Shown here in pieces: positions 1-11,001 of a stretch of DNA of 64,000 nt (its first letter is position 1; every line of letters starts with the position of its first letter). Both the position numbers and the translations under genes were made by a program. Below the pieces are notes generated by a model. That model was not told where the DNA came from. It saw only the letters and a program-made list of their open reading frames with translations, and searched no databases. The DNA is from Chamaecrista fasciculata (Eukaryota; Streptophyta; Magnoliopsida; Fabales; Fabaceae): assembly GCA_003254925.1 (NCBI GenBank), contig QANZ01022661.1:143704-207703 (forward strand), in the 5' to 3' direction.

Positions 1-545
1 TCTACTTGTGTGTCTTCTCCTATCCCAGTCTACTTTGTCTTCCATACATGAAACTAAAAAATTGGCGCTGGTTCGAAGTGCATAGACAAACAGAAAAATA
101 GTAACAATGTGTGAAACACAGCATTTCCGATCTAATCATGTTCTTAGATTATACAGCAAAAGGCGAACAGTGTTGAACAATCTTGAGTGCTAGCCACTCG
201 AACTAGACACATATCGTGAAACGGACTACGGAGATACCGTCAACATCTTCGAGAGGTACATCGTTTTGAAATGCATACTTCTTTTGTTCATTTACACAGA
301 AATATCCATATTCTTACTTCTTTCAATAAAATGAGAGGAATGCTCCCGAAATAATAATTTTGATCTAGCAACTCAATCGACGAAAATAAACGAAGATAGG
401 CATAACATTCAAGAAAGATAACTAAAAGCATTTGTAAATCGGTTAATGGACAATCCAGCAAGCGAAGATTGTGCGAGATGTTACCGAATGGCAGCTGAAC
501 TGGAGAATTTTTAGTTATAACCACAGAACCAGAAACAGCAGCCAT
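1..545 (-). CDS. 5' end of an unidentified gene (partial, runs off the left edge)
   Basis: An ATG at 545 sits in a good plant start context (ACCATGGCT) and opens a frame beginning MAAVSGSVVITKNSP. The best model I can build puts a donor (GGTAACA) after residue 20, so exon 1 is 545-485. An acceptor (TTTTTTAG) then leads into an exon at 53-1 that reads VSCMEDKVDWDRRRHTSR and leaves the window. The alternative is that exon 1 reads on to a GTAAGA donor near 319 or to the stop at 288. I recognise no domain and give no function. The start codon is fairly well supported; the splice model is a guess. Confidence 0.4.
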
Positions 546-2457
546 GGTTACCGCAAGAAGCCACGAACAGACAAGGAGGAAAGGAAATTACGATACAGAT
601 TAGAAATTGGAGACGAAGGAAATAAGAAGCAGCTCAGATTTTTTGATGTCGATGATATCTAAGCTACAAATTGTAACAGTAGCCAGTGGGGGTAGGTACT
701 TCGATTGCGGATATGCTCACTTTCATTGCCGTTTATTACTAAAACGGTGACGACAATCCTTTGGCTAACGTTACGACTTACGTCCAATATATATCAATTT
801 TATACACGATATTTTGTGAAGTGTTAAATTGTCCAATGAAAAAATTGTGTTATGAAGTTATTGAGTTTCTAATGATAAACATGTAAAAATTATTTAATCA
901 TTTTTTTTGTTTGTGAGTTTGGATTTCAATAATTTGAAGGCAGCAGATAATTATATAAATATATAATATATATATATATATATATCAATATTTGTAATTA
1001 GGTGAGATTTTTTTTTTTTGTGTGGAAATGATGATTAAACTTTTGTAAATATTGACCTGGGCCTGACTATGATTAGCTAAAAAATCTAGGGGAAGTCAAA
1101 TGAATAATTATAAAAAGATAAAATTTAATTGAAGTTAGTTAAATTTTTACTATAAACTTGTATTAACTATAAAATGACATATATCCTCTTTTTCTCTTCG
1201 CCATATCGTCATTATTCTTACAAGTGTTTTTTTTCTGGTCAAATATTCTTCTTCTTCTTTTTTTTATCAGTTTTGCCAAATATTCTTAGAAGTATCTTGT
1301 AGCAAAACTCTTTCTATAAAAAATTAGTCATGTCCCCTGGTTCTTGAGTTTAACGTTGATAGCTGCGCTTCGGCTCTTAAATATTTGTTTAGAATCTATC
1401 ATCATTATTTTTAATAAGTTTTATTTCTTTTGTTAAGCCATTCATTTTCTTCCTTGATATTGTCTTAACTTAAATAGTTCAAAAAATAAATAATTGGATT
1501 TGTAAGTATTTTTATAATTAATTGAATATAAGTTTGTAAAAAAAAAAACATATCTTATGCTTTAGTGTTTATAATTAAATTAACTTTAGAGTGAAGAAGG
1601 GGATGCATGAGATCGAGTACAAAAGGAAAGAGCCAAAGAGGACATGAATTGGTTCGCCCCCTGAGGATTGAATCAGTCAAACCATCAACGTGAGCTGAGA
1701 ATTCAGATAACATTCATATGTATATAAATATGGATGGATATGGATATGAAAGTGAATGAAGCAGGTTATGTTATTTATTGAATCAGTCAAATTCTCTGCA
1801 TTTCCTTGTCTCGATCTCCTTGTTAGTGTTTAGAGAAGATGTGAAAATAACAAACTGAACTGTATTCCATAAAAGATTAAAACGGTATACTATTTAGTCC
1901 ATAAAAAGGACTAAATAGTATACCATTTTGATCTTTCAGGGACTAAATTATACATTTCAATCTTTTAGGGACCGAATTGTTAGCTCGGTAATCTTTTAGG
2001 GATTGAATTGTTAGTTTACTCTAAAATTAATTAACAGTAATACAAGATACTGGTTAGAATTTTGTTAATAAATTTATGTTTTATTAATATTTTTTTATAC
2101 TGATTAGAGTATAACCCAATTGTAATAAATTTACGATTCTAAATATTTAATACTATACTTATTGTCTTATAGAGAGCAGGATAACTAAAGATAGGAATTT
2201 GGGTGCTTTGAACTCAGAATTTGACGAGGTCTAGGTAGGAACGTAAATCGTAATGTATAAATTAATTAATAGAATTTGTTGGTTAGAAGAAAAAAGGAAA
2301 GGAACAAAAAGGAAAGGTCCAATCCAATGGATGTGAAGATGAAGAAAGGGCAAGGCCGGCTAAATGAGTAATAAAAATGAAAAGAAGGTGAGGCATTCGG
2401 TAGAGACAGATAAAAGCAGGAAGGAAATGACAAAAGCAAGAGTGAGTGAGAGAATAA
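546..2457. other. Intergenic region, AT-rich
   Basis: I see no gene here. It separates a leftward gene (start at 545) from the rightward MLO gene, so it probably holds both promoters. It contains a TA microsatellite at about 950-985 and a perfect short inverted repeat at 1884-1924 inside what looks like an old transposon remnant (1860-2020, with repeated 'ggactaaat' and 'cttttaggga' motifs). Confidence 0.6.
1884..1924. repeat. Perfect 17-bp hairpin with 7-nt loop
   Basis: GGTATACTATTTAGTCC at 1884-1900 is followed by ATAAAAA and then by its exact reverse complement at 1908-1924. It is probably the centre or an end of a degenerate foldback transposon; related motifs continue to about 2020. 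A regulatory role is not shown. Confidence 0.7.
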
Positions 2458-2462
2458 GATGG

Positions 2463-2470
2463 TATATAAA
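2463..2470 (+). promoter_or_regulatory. Candidate TATA box of the first MLO gene
   Basis: TATATAAA lies about 115 bp upstream of the MLO ATG at 2582, a normal distance for a plant TATA box plus a short leader. Called by motif and spacing only. Confidence 0.5.
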
Positions 2471-2581
2471 AAGGAAGCTAAGTGTTATTATTGAATAATG
2501 ATGTAAAAGAGAGATAGAATTGAATTATTACAAGTAATAACTAAGATAATTTGCAGAAGCTAACAGAGGAAGATTGAATTA

Positions 2582-5500
2582 ATGGCAGGTGGAAGTGAAG
2601 GTGGGAGTGTAGGAGAGAGAAGCCTGAGTGAGACACCCACATGGGCTGTTGCTGTAGTTTGCTCAGTGTTTGTCATTCTCTCTGTTCTCATAGAACACTC
2701 TATTCATTCACTTGGAAAGGTCACTATATATTTATAAACTCTCTCTTCTCTTCTCTCCTAATAACTCCTTAATTCATTTATACCCAACATAACATATATG
2801 TATATATCTATGGATGACAGTGGTTTCAGAAGCGACGCAAGAAGGCCATGAGTGAAGCCTTGGAGAAAATCAAAGCAGGTTAGACTCTAATTCATCCATT
2901 AATTTCTGTCATACATATACTTAATTATACTGAAACTATATGATATATATAGAGGCTAAAGTGCACTTTTGGTCCCATATCTTTTTCTCATGCCTCAATT
3001 TAGTCCCATATCTTTTTTTGTTGCACTTTTGGTTTTATATATTTTGGTTAGATGCAGAACTGGTCCCTTTTTTTTATTACAGATTTTGTCTCATATGTTT
3101 GCAAACAGTCCCACAGTTAGTCTCACAATGTGGAATCTTTTGCAAAAATATGAGACCAATTCTACAACTTGACCAAAAGTGAAACAAAAAAAAGGTATGT
3201 GACCAAAATTGAGACCTAAGGAAAAGATATGAGACCAAAAGTACACTTTGACTTATATATATAATTCTTGAGTATTGAATTTGTGGGTCTTGGCTTGGGG
3301 GTGCAGAACTGATGCTACTAGGCTTCCTATCTCTATTGCTGACGATTGGCACAAAATATGTTGCAAAGATATGCATTCCTAAGAACTATGGGGACACCAT
3401 GCTTCCATGCGTTAAGGAGGCTACTTCGCAGCAGAGCCCCAGAATTTTACTCTCATTTGAGCAACATATGGTGTGGCGTAGAGCATTGGCCACTTCCTCT
3501 TCTTCTTCTTCTTCTGCAGATGACTATTGTTCATCCCAGGTCACCAATCTCTTATTACTTTAATTACATTTTTAAGCCTACGTATTGATCATACTTGTAT
3601 GTGTATTTAATTTATAATTATATAATGCATTATATTGCAAAATGAATGTGCATGCAGGGTAAAATATCTCTCATCTCTCAGACCGGGGTGCACCAATTGC
3701 ATATCTTTATATTCGTCCTTGCTGTTTTTCATATTCTTTATAGCGTCATTACCATGGCACTCTCCAGAGCTAAAGTAATTCTCACCTTAATTCACTACTC
3801 TTTCATACTCATATTTATGCACACGCACCTCACAAGTCACAACCATTTCCTTCTATATATATTTCTTCTCAGATGAAGAAATGGAAGGCATGGGAAGCCG
3901 AAACATCCTCCATAGAATATCAATTCTCAAATGGTACTTACTAATTCCTCATTCTTTACTCTCATCATATATCTTGTGAAGGTTAGCTTCAACGAATCAA
4001 AATAAGTAGTAGTTTTTGTATGAGAAAATTAATTAACATTAACTCAGATCCTGCAAGGTTCAGGTTTGCCCATCAAACTTCATTTGTTAGGCGTCACTCT
4101 GGTTGTTTTAGGATGCCTGGGATTCGATGGATCGTGAGTTTCTTAATAATCTATCATCAAATGATCAATCAATTCATTCATTTCAATGAATTATTCACTC
4201 TATCTCTTTGCGTATCTGTGAATCTTATAGGTAGCATTCTTCAGACAATTCTATGCGTCTGTGTCTAAGGTGGATTACTTGACTATGCGACGTGGATTTA
4301 TCAATGTAAGGTCCCCTGTTTTTACACTCACACACAAACACATAATTAACTATCTCCGTTTCTTCTTCTTCTTTTTGGTTACAACATTTAGTGTATACAT
4401 ACGCGTGCAGGCACATCTTGGTCCAGATAGCAAATTTGACTTCCATAAATACATTAAAAGATCCCTGGAAGACGATTTTAAAGTGGTCGTGGGAATTAGG
4501 TGTCTTACTATTACCTGTTTTTCTTTTAATTTTAGCTCTTTAATTATCATTTTTGCTGTTGTTCAAGTTTTAAAATCATAATATTTTTTTTTGGCTTTGC
4601 AATTTGCAGTATTCCATTATGGGTGTCGGCCATCATCTTTCTGCTTCTAAACGTCTATAGTAATTCACTCACATCATATCTATTTAATTAATTGACCATC
4701 ATCCACAACAGCATTTTTAATTTTACATGTGTAGTGATGGACTTACTAACTTTACTCGCGTGTGCAGAATGGTACACGCTCACGTGGCTGTCATTACTGC
4801 CCCTTGTGGTAATTAATCAATTATATGTATAGGGATGAAGGAATAAGGGAAAAATAGGAATGGGTAATAATTGGATGATGATAAATTGAATTTTGCAGAT
4901 ACTATTGTTGGTGGGTATGAAGCTTGAAGTAATAATCATGGAAATGGCCCAAGAGATAGAAGATCGAACAACAGTGGTAAGAGGAGCCCCCATAGTAGAG
5001 CCAAATAACAAGTATTTCTGGTTCAATCGTCCCGAATGGACTCTCCTAGTTATCCATTACACATTGTTCCAGGTAATTAAGCAGAGCATATAGAAACATT
5101 CATTCATTCCCTCATATCGTTGAAATTAATGTGTGTTTTTTGCATGCAGAATGCATTTGAGATGGCATATTTCTTGTGGACATGGGTAAGTTTTTTGTGA
5201 AGATTGTATTACTAATTTACTATTATATTTAATTTGGTTGCTGCGTCTATATATACATATATAATTGAGAGTTGTGGATGGAAGGTGCGTGCAGTATGAG
5301 TTCGGGATAAGGTCTTGCTTTCATGAGAACTTGCCACTTATGTTGATGAGAGTGTTTGTGGGAGTAGCCATACAATTCCTATGCAGTTACAGTACATTCC
5401 CTCTCTATGCTCTGGTAACACAGGTGAGCCATTTATGATTAATTGATTATATATATACACAACACATGTATATATGATGATCAAGATGAGTGAATCAATT

Positions 5501-6161
5501 AATGAATGAAGGTCAAAGTGTACTTTTGGTCTCATATCTTTTGTTCATGTTTCAATTTGGTCCTATATCTTTTTCTTGCTTCACTTATGATCCCATATCT
5601 TTTAGTTAGGTGTAGATTTGGTCACATATCTTTTGGTAAGTTGCAGAATTGATCTCACATCTTTGTAAAAGTTACACATTATGGGACTACCGATGAAACT
5701 TTTTGTGAAAATATGATATCAATTATGCACCTAATCAATAGATATAAAACAAAAAATGCAACAAAAAAATATACGAGACTAAATTGAGAGCTGAGTAATA
5801 GATATGAAACCAAAAGTGTAATTTGGCCATGAATGAATGAATGGAATCACAATATATATATATATATATGACATGTATATGGGGATGGATGCAGATGGGA
5901 TCACACATGAAGAAAGCAATATTTGAGGAGCAGACAGCAAAAGCTCTGAAAAATTGGCAGAAAGCAGCAAGAGAGAAGACAAAGTTAAGGAAAGAAGGAG
6001 GAGATGTGGCTTCTAGTGCTGTTTCACTTTCAGGGTATGCAAGTGGAGAAACAACACCAAGCCAAGGCACATCCCCAATTCACTTGCTTCATAAGTACAA
6101 TCCTGATAATACACAATTTTCCTCTCCACCTCATCATCATCCTCACTCTCCATATCCATAA
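2582..6161 (+). CDS. MLO family seven-transmembrane protein, barley Mlo-like
   Basis: Fourteen exons: 2582-2719, 2821-2878, 3307-3539, 3658-3774, 3873-3933, 4048-4133, 4231-4305, 4411-4499, 4610-4659, 4768-4808, 4899-5072, 5150-5185, 5295-5423, 5895-6161. They join in frame to 517 residues. MLO proteins are plasma-membrane proteins with seven transmembrane helices and a cytosolic calmodulin-binding tail; some are needed for powdery mildew entry. Visible family features are the [11 protein letters not shown] start, [13 protein letters not shown] after exon 2, [14 protein letters not shown], the block [40 protein letters not shown], and a calmodulin-binding helix near residues 443-462 around Trp450. 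[15 protein letters not shown] follows in the tail. The first extracellular loop has a seven-serine run (about 3494-3520). By eye it is closest to the barley Mlo group (clade IV) and clade V. The protein ends HSPYP and lacks the usual C-terminal D/E-F-S/T-F motif. Two introns contain foldback transposons. Confidence 0.93.
2954..3253. mobile_element. Foldback MITE in MLO intron 2 (Mutator-like, family A)
   Basis: Starts GGCTAAAGTGCACTTTTGGTC and ends with an inverted copy (GACCAAAAGTACACTTTGACT). Repeated 'ggtcccatatctttt' motifs run inward from both ends. It is related to the copies at 5511-5828, 24451-24765 and 53675-54041. The flanks are TA-rich (ATATATAGA / TATATATAT), so the target duplication is imperfect here. 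No coding capacity. Confidence 0.75.
5511..5828. mobile_element. Foldback MITE in last MLO intron (Mutator-like, family A)
   Basis: A 318-bp element with ends GGTCAAAGTGTACTTTTGG and CCAAAAGTGTAATTTGGCC. It is flanked by a perfect 9-bp direct repeat ATGAATGAA (5502-5510 and 5829-5837). Long inverted arms plus a 9-bp target duplication are typical of Mutator-superfamily non-autonomous elements. It sits just upstream of the exon encoding the calmodulin-binding tail. Confidence 0.85.
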
Positions 6162-6302
6162 TTATATTAACCACCCCTAATCATCACTCCAACTAACCTC
6201 TTTCTTTTTTTCTACATACTTTTCCTATTTCATATATATATTATTAATTACTTCTCTTATCCAACTCATTTCTATATATATTTATTCATTTCATTTATTA
6301 AT

Positions 6303-6720
6303 GGGTAAATTACACTTTGGTTCCCTGTGGTTTGACCCTATTTCACTTTGGTACCCTGTGGTTTGAAACTTGACACTTTGGTACCCTGTGGTATTCTCCA
6401 TTAACACTTTGGTACCCTTTGGAGCTATTTTGTAATTTTAACCATAATAAATTTTACAAAAATTACATATTGACCCCAAAAAAATTTTAAATTTTTCATT
6501 TTAGTCCCTATATAATATGTATCCAGGGACCTATTTATAATTTTTTGGGGTCAATATGTAATTTTTGCAAAATTTGTTATGATTAAAATTACAAAATAGC
6601 TCCAAAGGGTACCAAAGTATTAATGGAGAATACACAAGGTACCAAAGTGTCAAGTTTCAAACCACAGGGTACCAAAGTGAAATAGGGTCAAACCACAGGG
6701 TACCAAAGTGTAATTTACCC
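6303..6720. mobile_element. Foldback Mutator-like MITE 3' of the first MLO gene
   Basis: A 418-bp element that starts GGGTAAATTACACTTTGG and ends with its reverse complement. The arms are nearly 200 bp and repeat 'tttggtaccctgtggttt' several times. A perfect 9-bp target duplication TTTATTAAT lies at 6294-6302 and 6721-6729. The terminal GGGTAAATT is shared with the larger foldback elements at 17.2-23.2 kb, so they are probably related families. Confidence 0.88.
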
Positions 6721-6729
6721 TTTATTAAT

Positions 6730-7935
6730 TAATACTCTACTACACATTTCTAGTTTGCTTTACTGTAAAAGTTTCACCTTTTCTTTTTCAATTCAAGCAT
6801 AATCTATTATTTCATCTTTAAATTTATGTTTAGTCCATGAATCAAGAATAATTGAATATACAATTTGGTCCTTTAATCTAAATTAATTTTATATCATAGA
6901 TCCTTAAATTTATACTGAATTTACACTTTTTTCTCTATATTTATATATTTTTAGTTTATGAATTTAATCAAAAGGTTAAATTATTGATGATTGTAATATT
7001 TCATAAGTCAAGTTGTTTATTTTAACTATTCAATTTCGAATATTAATGTGTTGATTCACTATAAATTTGATAAAATAAATAAATTTTCTATAATCTATTG
7101 TGAACAACAGAAAGAACTATAATGTCATATGATATGATGAGACCTTGGATTGGAATTCACCCTCTCTCGCCTTCCTAACAAAGTCACTACTCATAACACA
7201 CACTACTCACTCATATAACTCAGAAGTGGTCCAAACGTGGGCAAACAAAAGAAATAGCATAATATTAACTTTACTCTTTATGAATTAACAAAACAATCAA
7301 ATTTACGAATTAACACCTCAATTAAAAAATCTAAAAAGTAGTATTAAGAATAGAATAGAAGCAAGATTCCATATCAATCATTACTCATTAATTTAAGGGG
7401 GATTATATGTAGTACGAATGCGACAATGAATGCTACGCGACAAATGATTCCATTTACGGGGCTCTCTTAAAAATTAAAATCATCATTATATATCTTATCT
7501 ATATTATATGGTTCTATCATTTTGTGGTCGTCATTCTTTTTCTATAATTTTAAAATTTATTTTTTTAGGTCAAAACCTCACTTAGGTTCATAATATTTAT
7601 TATTAATTTTATTTTGATCCCTAATATTTGCGTGCCCATTAAGACACGCAAAACCCCTAGTATATATATATATATATTATTGCCACGAGGCATTTCCAAC
7701 TTAACAAATGCTAAAGAAAAATCCAAATAAATTGAAATGGTCGAGGCAGCTCACGTATGCCGTATGCTAAGCATCTTTGCTAAGTCAAAGAGAAGCATTA
7801 TTTTAGGATAATTTGGTGTCAGCTCACCCATTCTGCACTCCTACTTTAAATATAACGAACTTGTCTCATTCATTTATTTATGTCCAAAACATAATGATTA
7901 CTCACCAGAGATGATTCCAACTATAACTCTTTATG
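6730..7935. other. Intergenic region without genes
   Basis: AT-rich sequence with a degenerate transposon-like stretch at 6780-7000 ('tttggtcctttaatct', 'ttagtccatgaat') and a TA microsatellite at about 7661-7678. I see no coding region on either strand. Confidence 0.5.
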
Positions 7936-7943
7936 GGTAGGGT

Positions 7944-8835
7944 TAGGGGTGGCAAATGGTTGGGTTGGATTGGTTTTGGGTTGGGTTGGAAATGGTTGGG
8001 TTATAAATGGGTCATTGACCCATTTATGACCCATTTATATTTTCTAAATGGGTCATGGGTGGGTCATGACCCATAAAATTAAGGGTTGACCCAACCCAAC
8101 CATGAACCCATCTTAAAATATTTAGATTATTTAATTTATAAACTAATTAATTAGAATAATTTTTAAAGTATTCAAATTTAGGACTAAATAGTATTTTTAT
8201 TCAGATTTTGGACTGATTTACAGTTTCCACCTTTTTCATATTTTTAAAAATTACATTTTGACCCCAATTTTTTTAAAAAATTTTCATTTTAGTCCTCAAA
8301 TATCATGATCTAGGGACTTTTTTTTAAATTTTGAAAATATTTAGGGGCATTATGTAATTTTTGCAAACATTTGCAAAATTCATCTTCCTTCCACTTAACT
8401 CACAGTTTGGTGGGACTAAAATGCATTTTTCTTTTCAAATTTAGGACTAATCTATAATTTTATCCTTTTTCCAATATTTTTCAAAATTACAATTTTGGTC
8501 CAAAATTTTTTTTATAATTTTCATTTTAGTCCTCAAATATTATGGTTTAGGGACGTTTTTGTAAATTTTGAAATTTTTTGGGGGTCATTTTGTAATTTTT
8601 GCAAAAATTTATGAAATTGCATATTTACCCCTTTCATAAAACTACATAGTTTTGATACAAATTTGGGTTGGGTTGGGTAACCCATGGGTTTTACCCAACC
8701 CAACCCAAATTTTAATGGGTCAATTTTGAACCCAACCCATCTTAACCCATTATCTAAATGGGTTGGGTTTGGGTTGGTTAATTTGTTGTTGGGTTGGTTG
8801 GGTTGGTGGGTAATGAGTTGAGATTGCCACCCCTA
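7944..8835. mobile_element. hAT-type non-autonomous element, copy 1
   Basis: An 892-bp element with 12-bp terminal inverted repeats TAGGGGTGGCAA / TTGCCACCCCTA. A perfect 8-bp target duplication GGTAGGGT lies at 7936-7943 and 8836-8843, which is diagnostic of hAT transposons. Sub-terminal regions are packed with repeated GGGTTGGGTT / AACCCAACCC motifs, often transposase-binding regions in this superfamily. There is no transposase frame. A close copy lies at 19270-20155. Confidence 0.9.
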
Positions 8836-8843
8836 GGTAGGGT

Positions 8844-10848
8844 AATCCCTCGACATGTTTAGCCTATTCTAATGGGTATGAAGCCCAATAAACTGACTAA
8901 TTAATCTTAAAATCATGTTTAAAGTTAAGCCTATTAAACTTAAGTGGGTACGGATCAAGCCTGATTTCTATATATTAAACTGATTAGTCCTTAGTTGTCT
9001 ACTAATGCTTGTTCTATGATATTTGGTTAAAAGTTGTCTAGGTTTTGGTTTAAGCCAAATTCTATTTATAAAACAAAAATATTAAATTTATATTTAGACC
9101 TAACTCGATTTGACCTATTAAATGTTGTATATATTTTGACTTAGGCTCAAATTTATTTATAATTGTTTTTTTATTTAGATTTAGACCTAACTTGATTTAA
9201 CCCATTAGCAAATGATTCTTTTTGTTTTTGGGTTTCCTCACTGAATGCATAGTTGGCCGCTAATTATGATTTAGAATGAGTTATGGGTTATAGTGGATTT
9301 TGGTTTTATTTAGGAGTTGAATGGTGATCTAAACTGATGGTGATACAGACTTGTTGAGTTTATCATGGGAAATAATGGTGTGTATAATGTATTATTCATT
9401 TCGATTTGTTTATGGATTAGAAGGCATGGCTATATTGACTCATGAAATATTAGCATGATTGTCTGTGAGATATGTTCATTCATCATTGTTTACAAATTGT
9501 TAATTTTCACATTATCAATGTTGAATCTTCTCCCTCTCACTATCTTCACATTATCTCTATGTATGAGAAGTTGAGGAATATGATAATTCAGAATGTATCA
9601 TCCTCACAAAGAAAGAATTAACATCTCAGTTCTCACTAAAGTATTACATTTAAATTTATGTTAAGAGAGATATTTAAAATTAATACCTAATAATATTTTT
9701 TACATGATTGTTTCTATTAAATGAATATATATAAGAAAATAGTATTGTTAGATGGCATTTTTGTTATAAGAATCAGATGGTATCTTTTAATCGACGACTA
9801 GGGACTAATCTTCTTAGAAACATAGAAATTATCAAAGTTGGTTGTCTTTATTAACAAATTTTTTTTATGCATATGGTGTGATTCAAATTTAATACATCAT
9901 ACTTAAAAAATTTAACTATTTATCAATTATATTAGACTTTGTTGATATTGTTATATGCTGTTTAATTATATGGTAGACCTAACTTAATTAGAGACATAAG
10001 AGTTTCTTTATGGGAATAACTAAATTTATAAAGATTTTAAATTCAGTTCAATGTTCAAATGATACAAAGTCATTTTCCATTTAAATTAGTGTATAATTTC
10101 TGCAAATGATTGAAATTTAATCAATAATTAATAAAAACAACAAAAAATCAATCACGACATATGATTTGCTAGCTATTAAATACATAGGATTCAAAAAGTA
10201 TTTTGGAAACAAAATGAATTCCATCATTAATACGATTAATGCAAAATTATAAAAATCATAACACTAGTTATTTTAGTCACGCAGTTTCAAACCTAGGAAA
10301 GAAAAGGCAGAAAATTAAATAGGGTTATTGTGATCGAGGACTGAATGGTAAGGGTGTGGACAATATAGCAGTCACATGAAGTGAATTGACAAGACCATTT
10401 TGAAAAGGTCAAAATCAATGGGGTTTCCATTTTCCATCATAATCATCAATCTCTTAAGTCTCAAGTCGTAACATATTTGACTTAATTTAAAAAAATAAGA
10501 TCAACATTTTGTGATGGCATTTTTTGTGATTTTTTTAATGTCAATAACACATAAATAACGAAAATTCGAAAAAGTAAAAGCCTACTACACAGTATCTTGC
10601 CGGCGAAAACATCAAACCACTAATTAGTAAAGAGAGAGTGAAGTTTTTCTTATCAACATCCTAATTAACCAATTTAAATCAAACGTGGTCCTCTTTTGTC
10701 TTTCCATCCCTTTCTCTTGCCTCTGTCTCTCTCTTCTCTTCGGTCAATTGCACTTTCCTAACCCTAGAATTCGGAATCATCTTCATTGTCGTCTTACTAC
10801 CTTTCTGCCCCTACTTTAAATCTACATTATCATGTTTAATGTTGGGAA
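8844..10848. other. Intergenic region upstream of the acyltransferase gene
   Basis: AT-rich DNA with no convincing coding frame. The pyrimidine-rich stretch at about 10690-10800, followed by 'aaccctagaat', looks like the promoter or leader of the DHHC gene that starts at 11002. Confidence 0.5.
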
Positions 10849-11001
10849 TTGCTGTGCATTTTCAGTTCAGACGAGGAAGCCATTTATCACCATACTGCAC
10901 TTGTTATAGGATATACGGGCTTCTGCTTCAACCAGTCTTCTCTTTTTCGCCATACTGTTTTTTTATTACTATTACCTGTACATGCTTTTGATTTACTGGT
11001 C

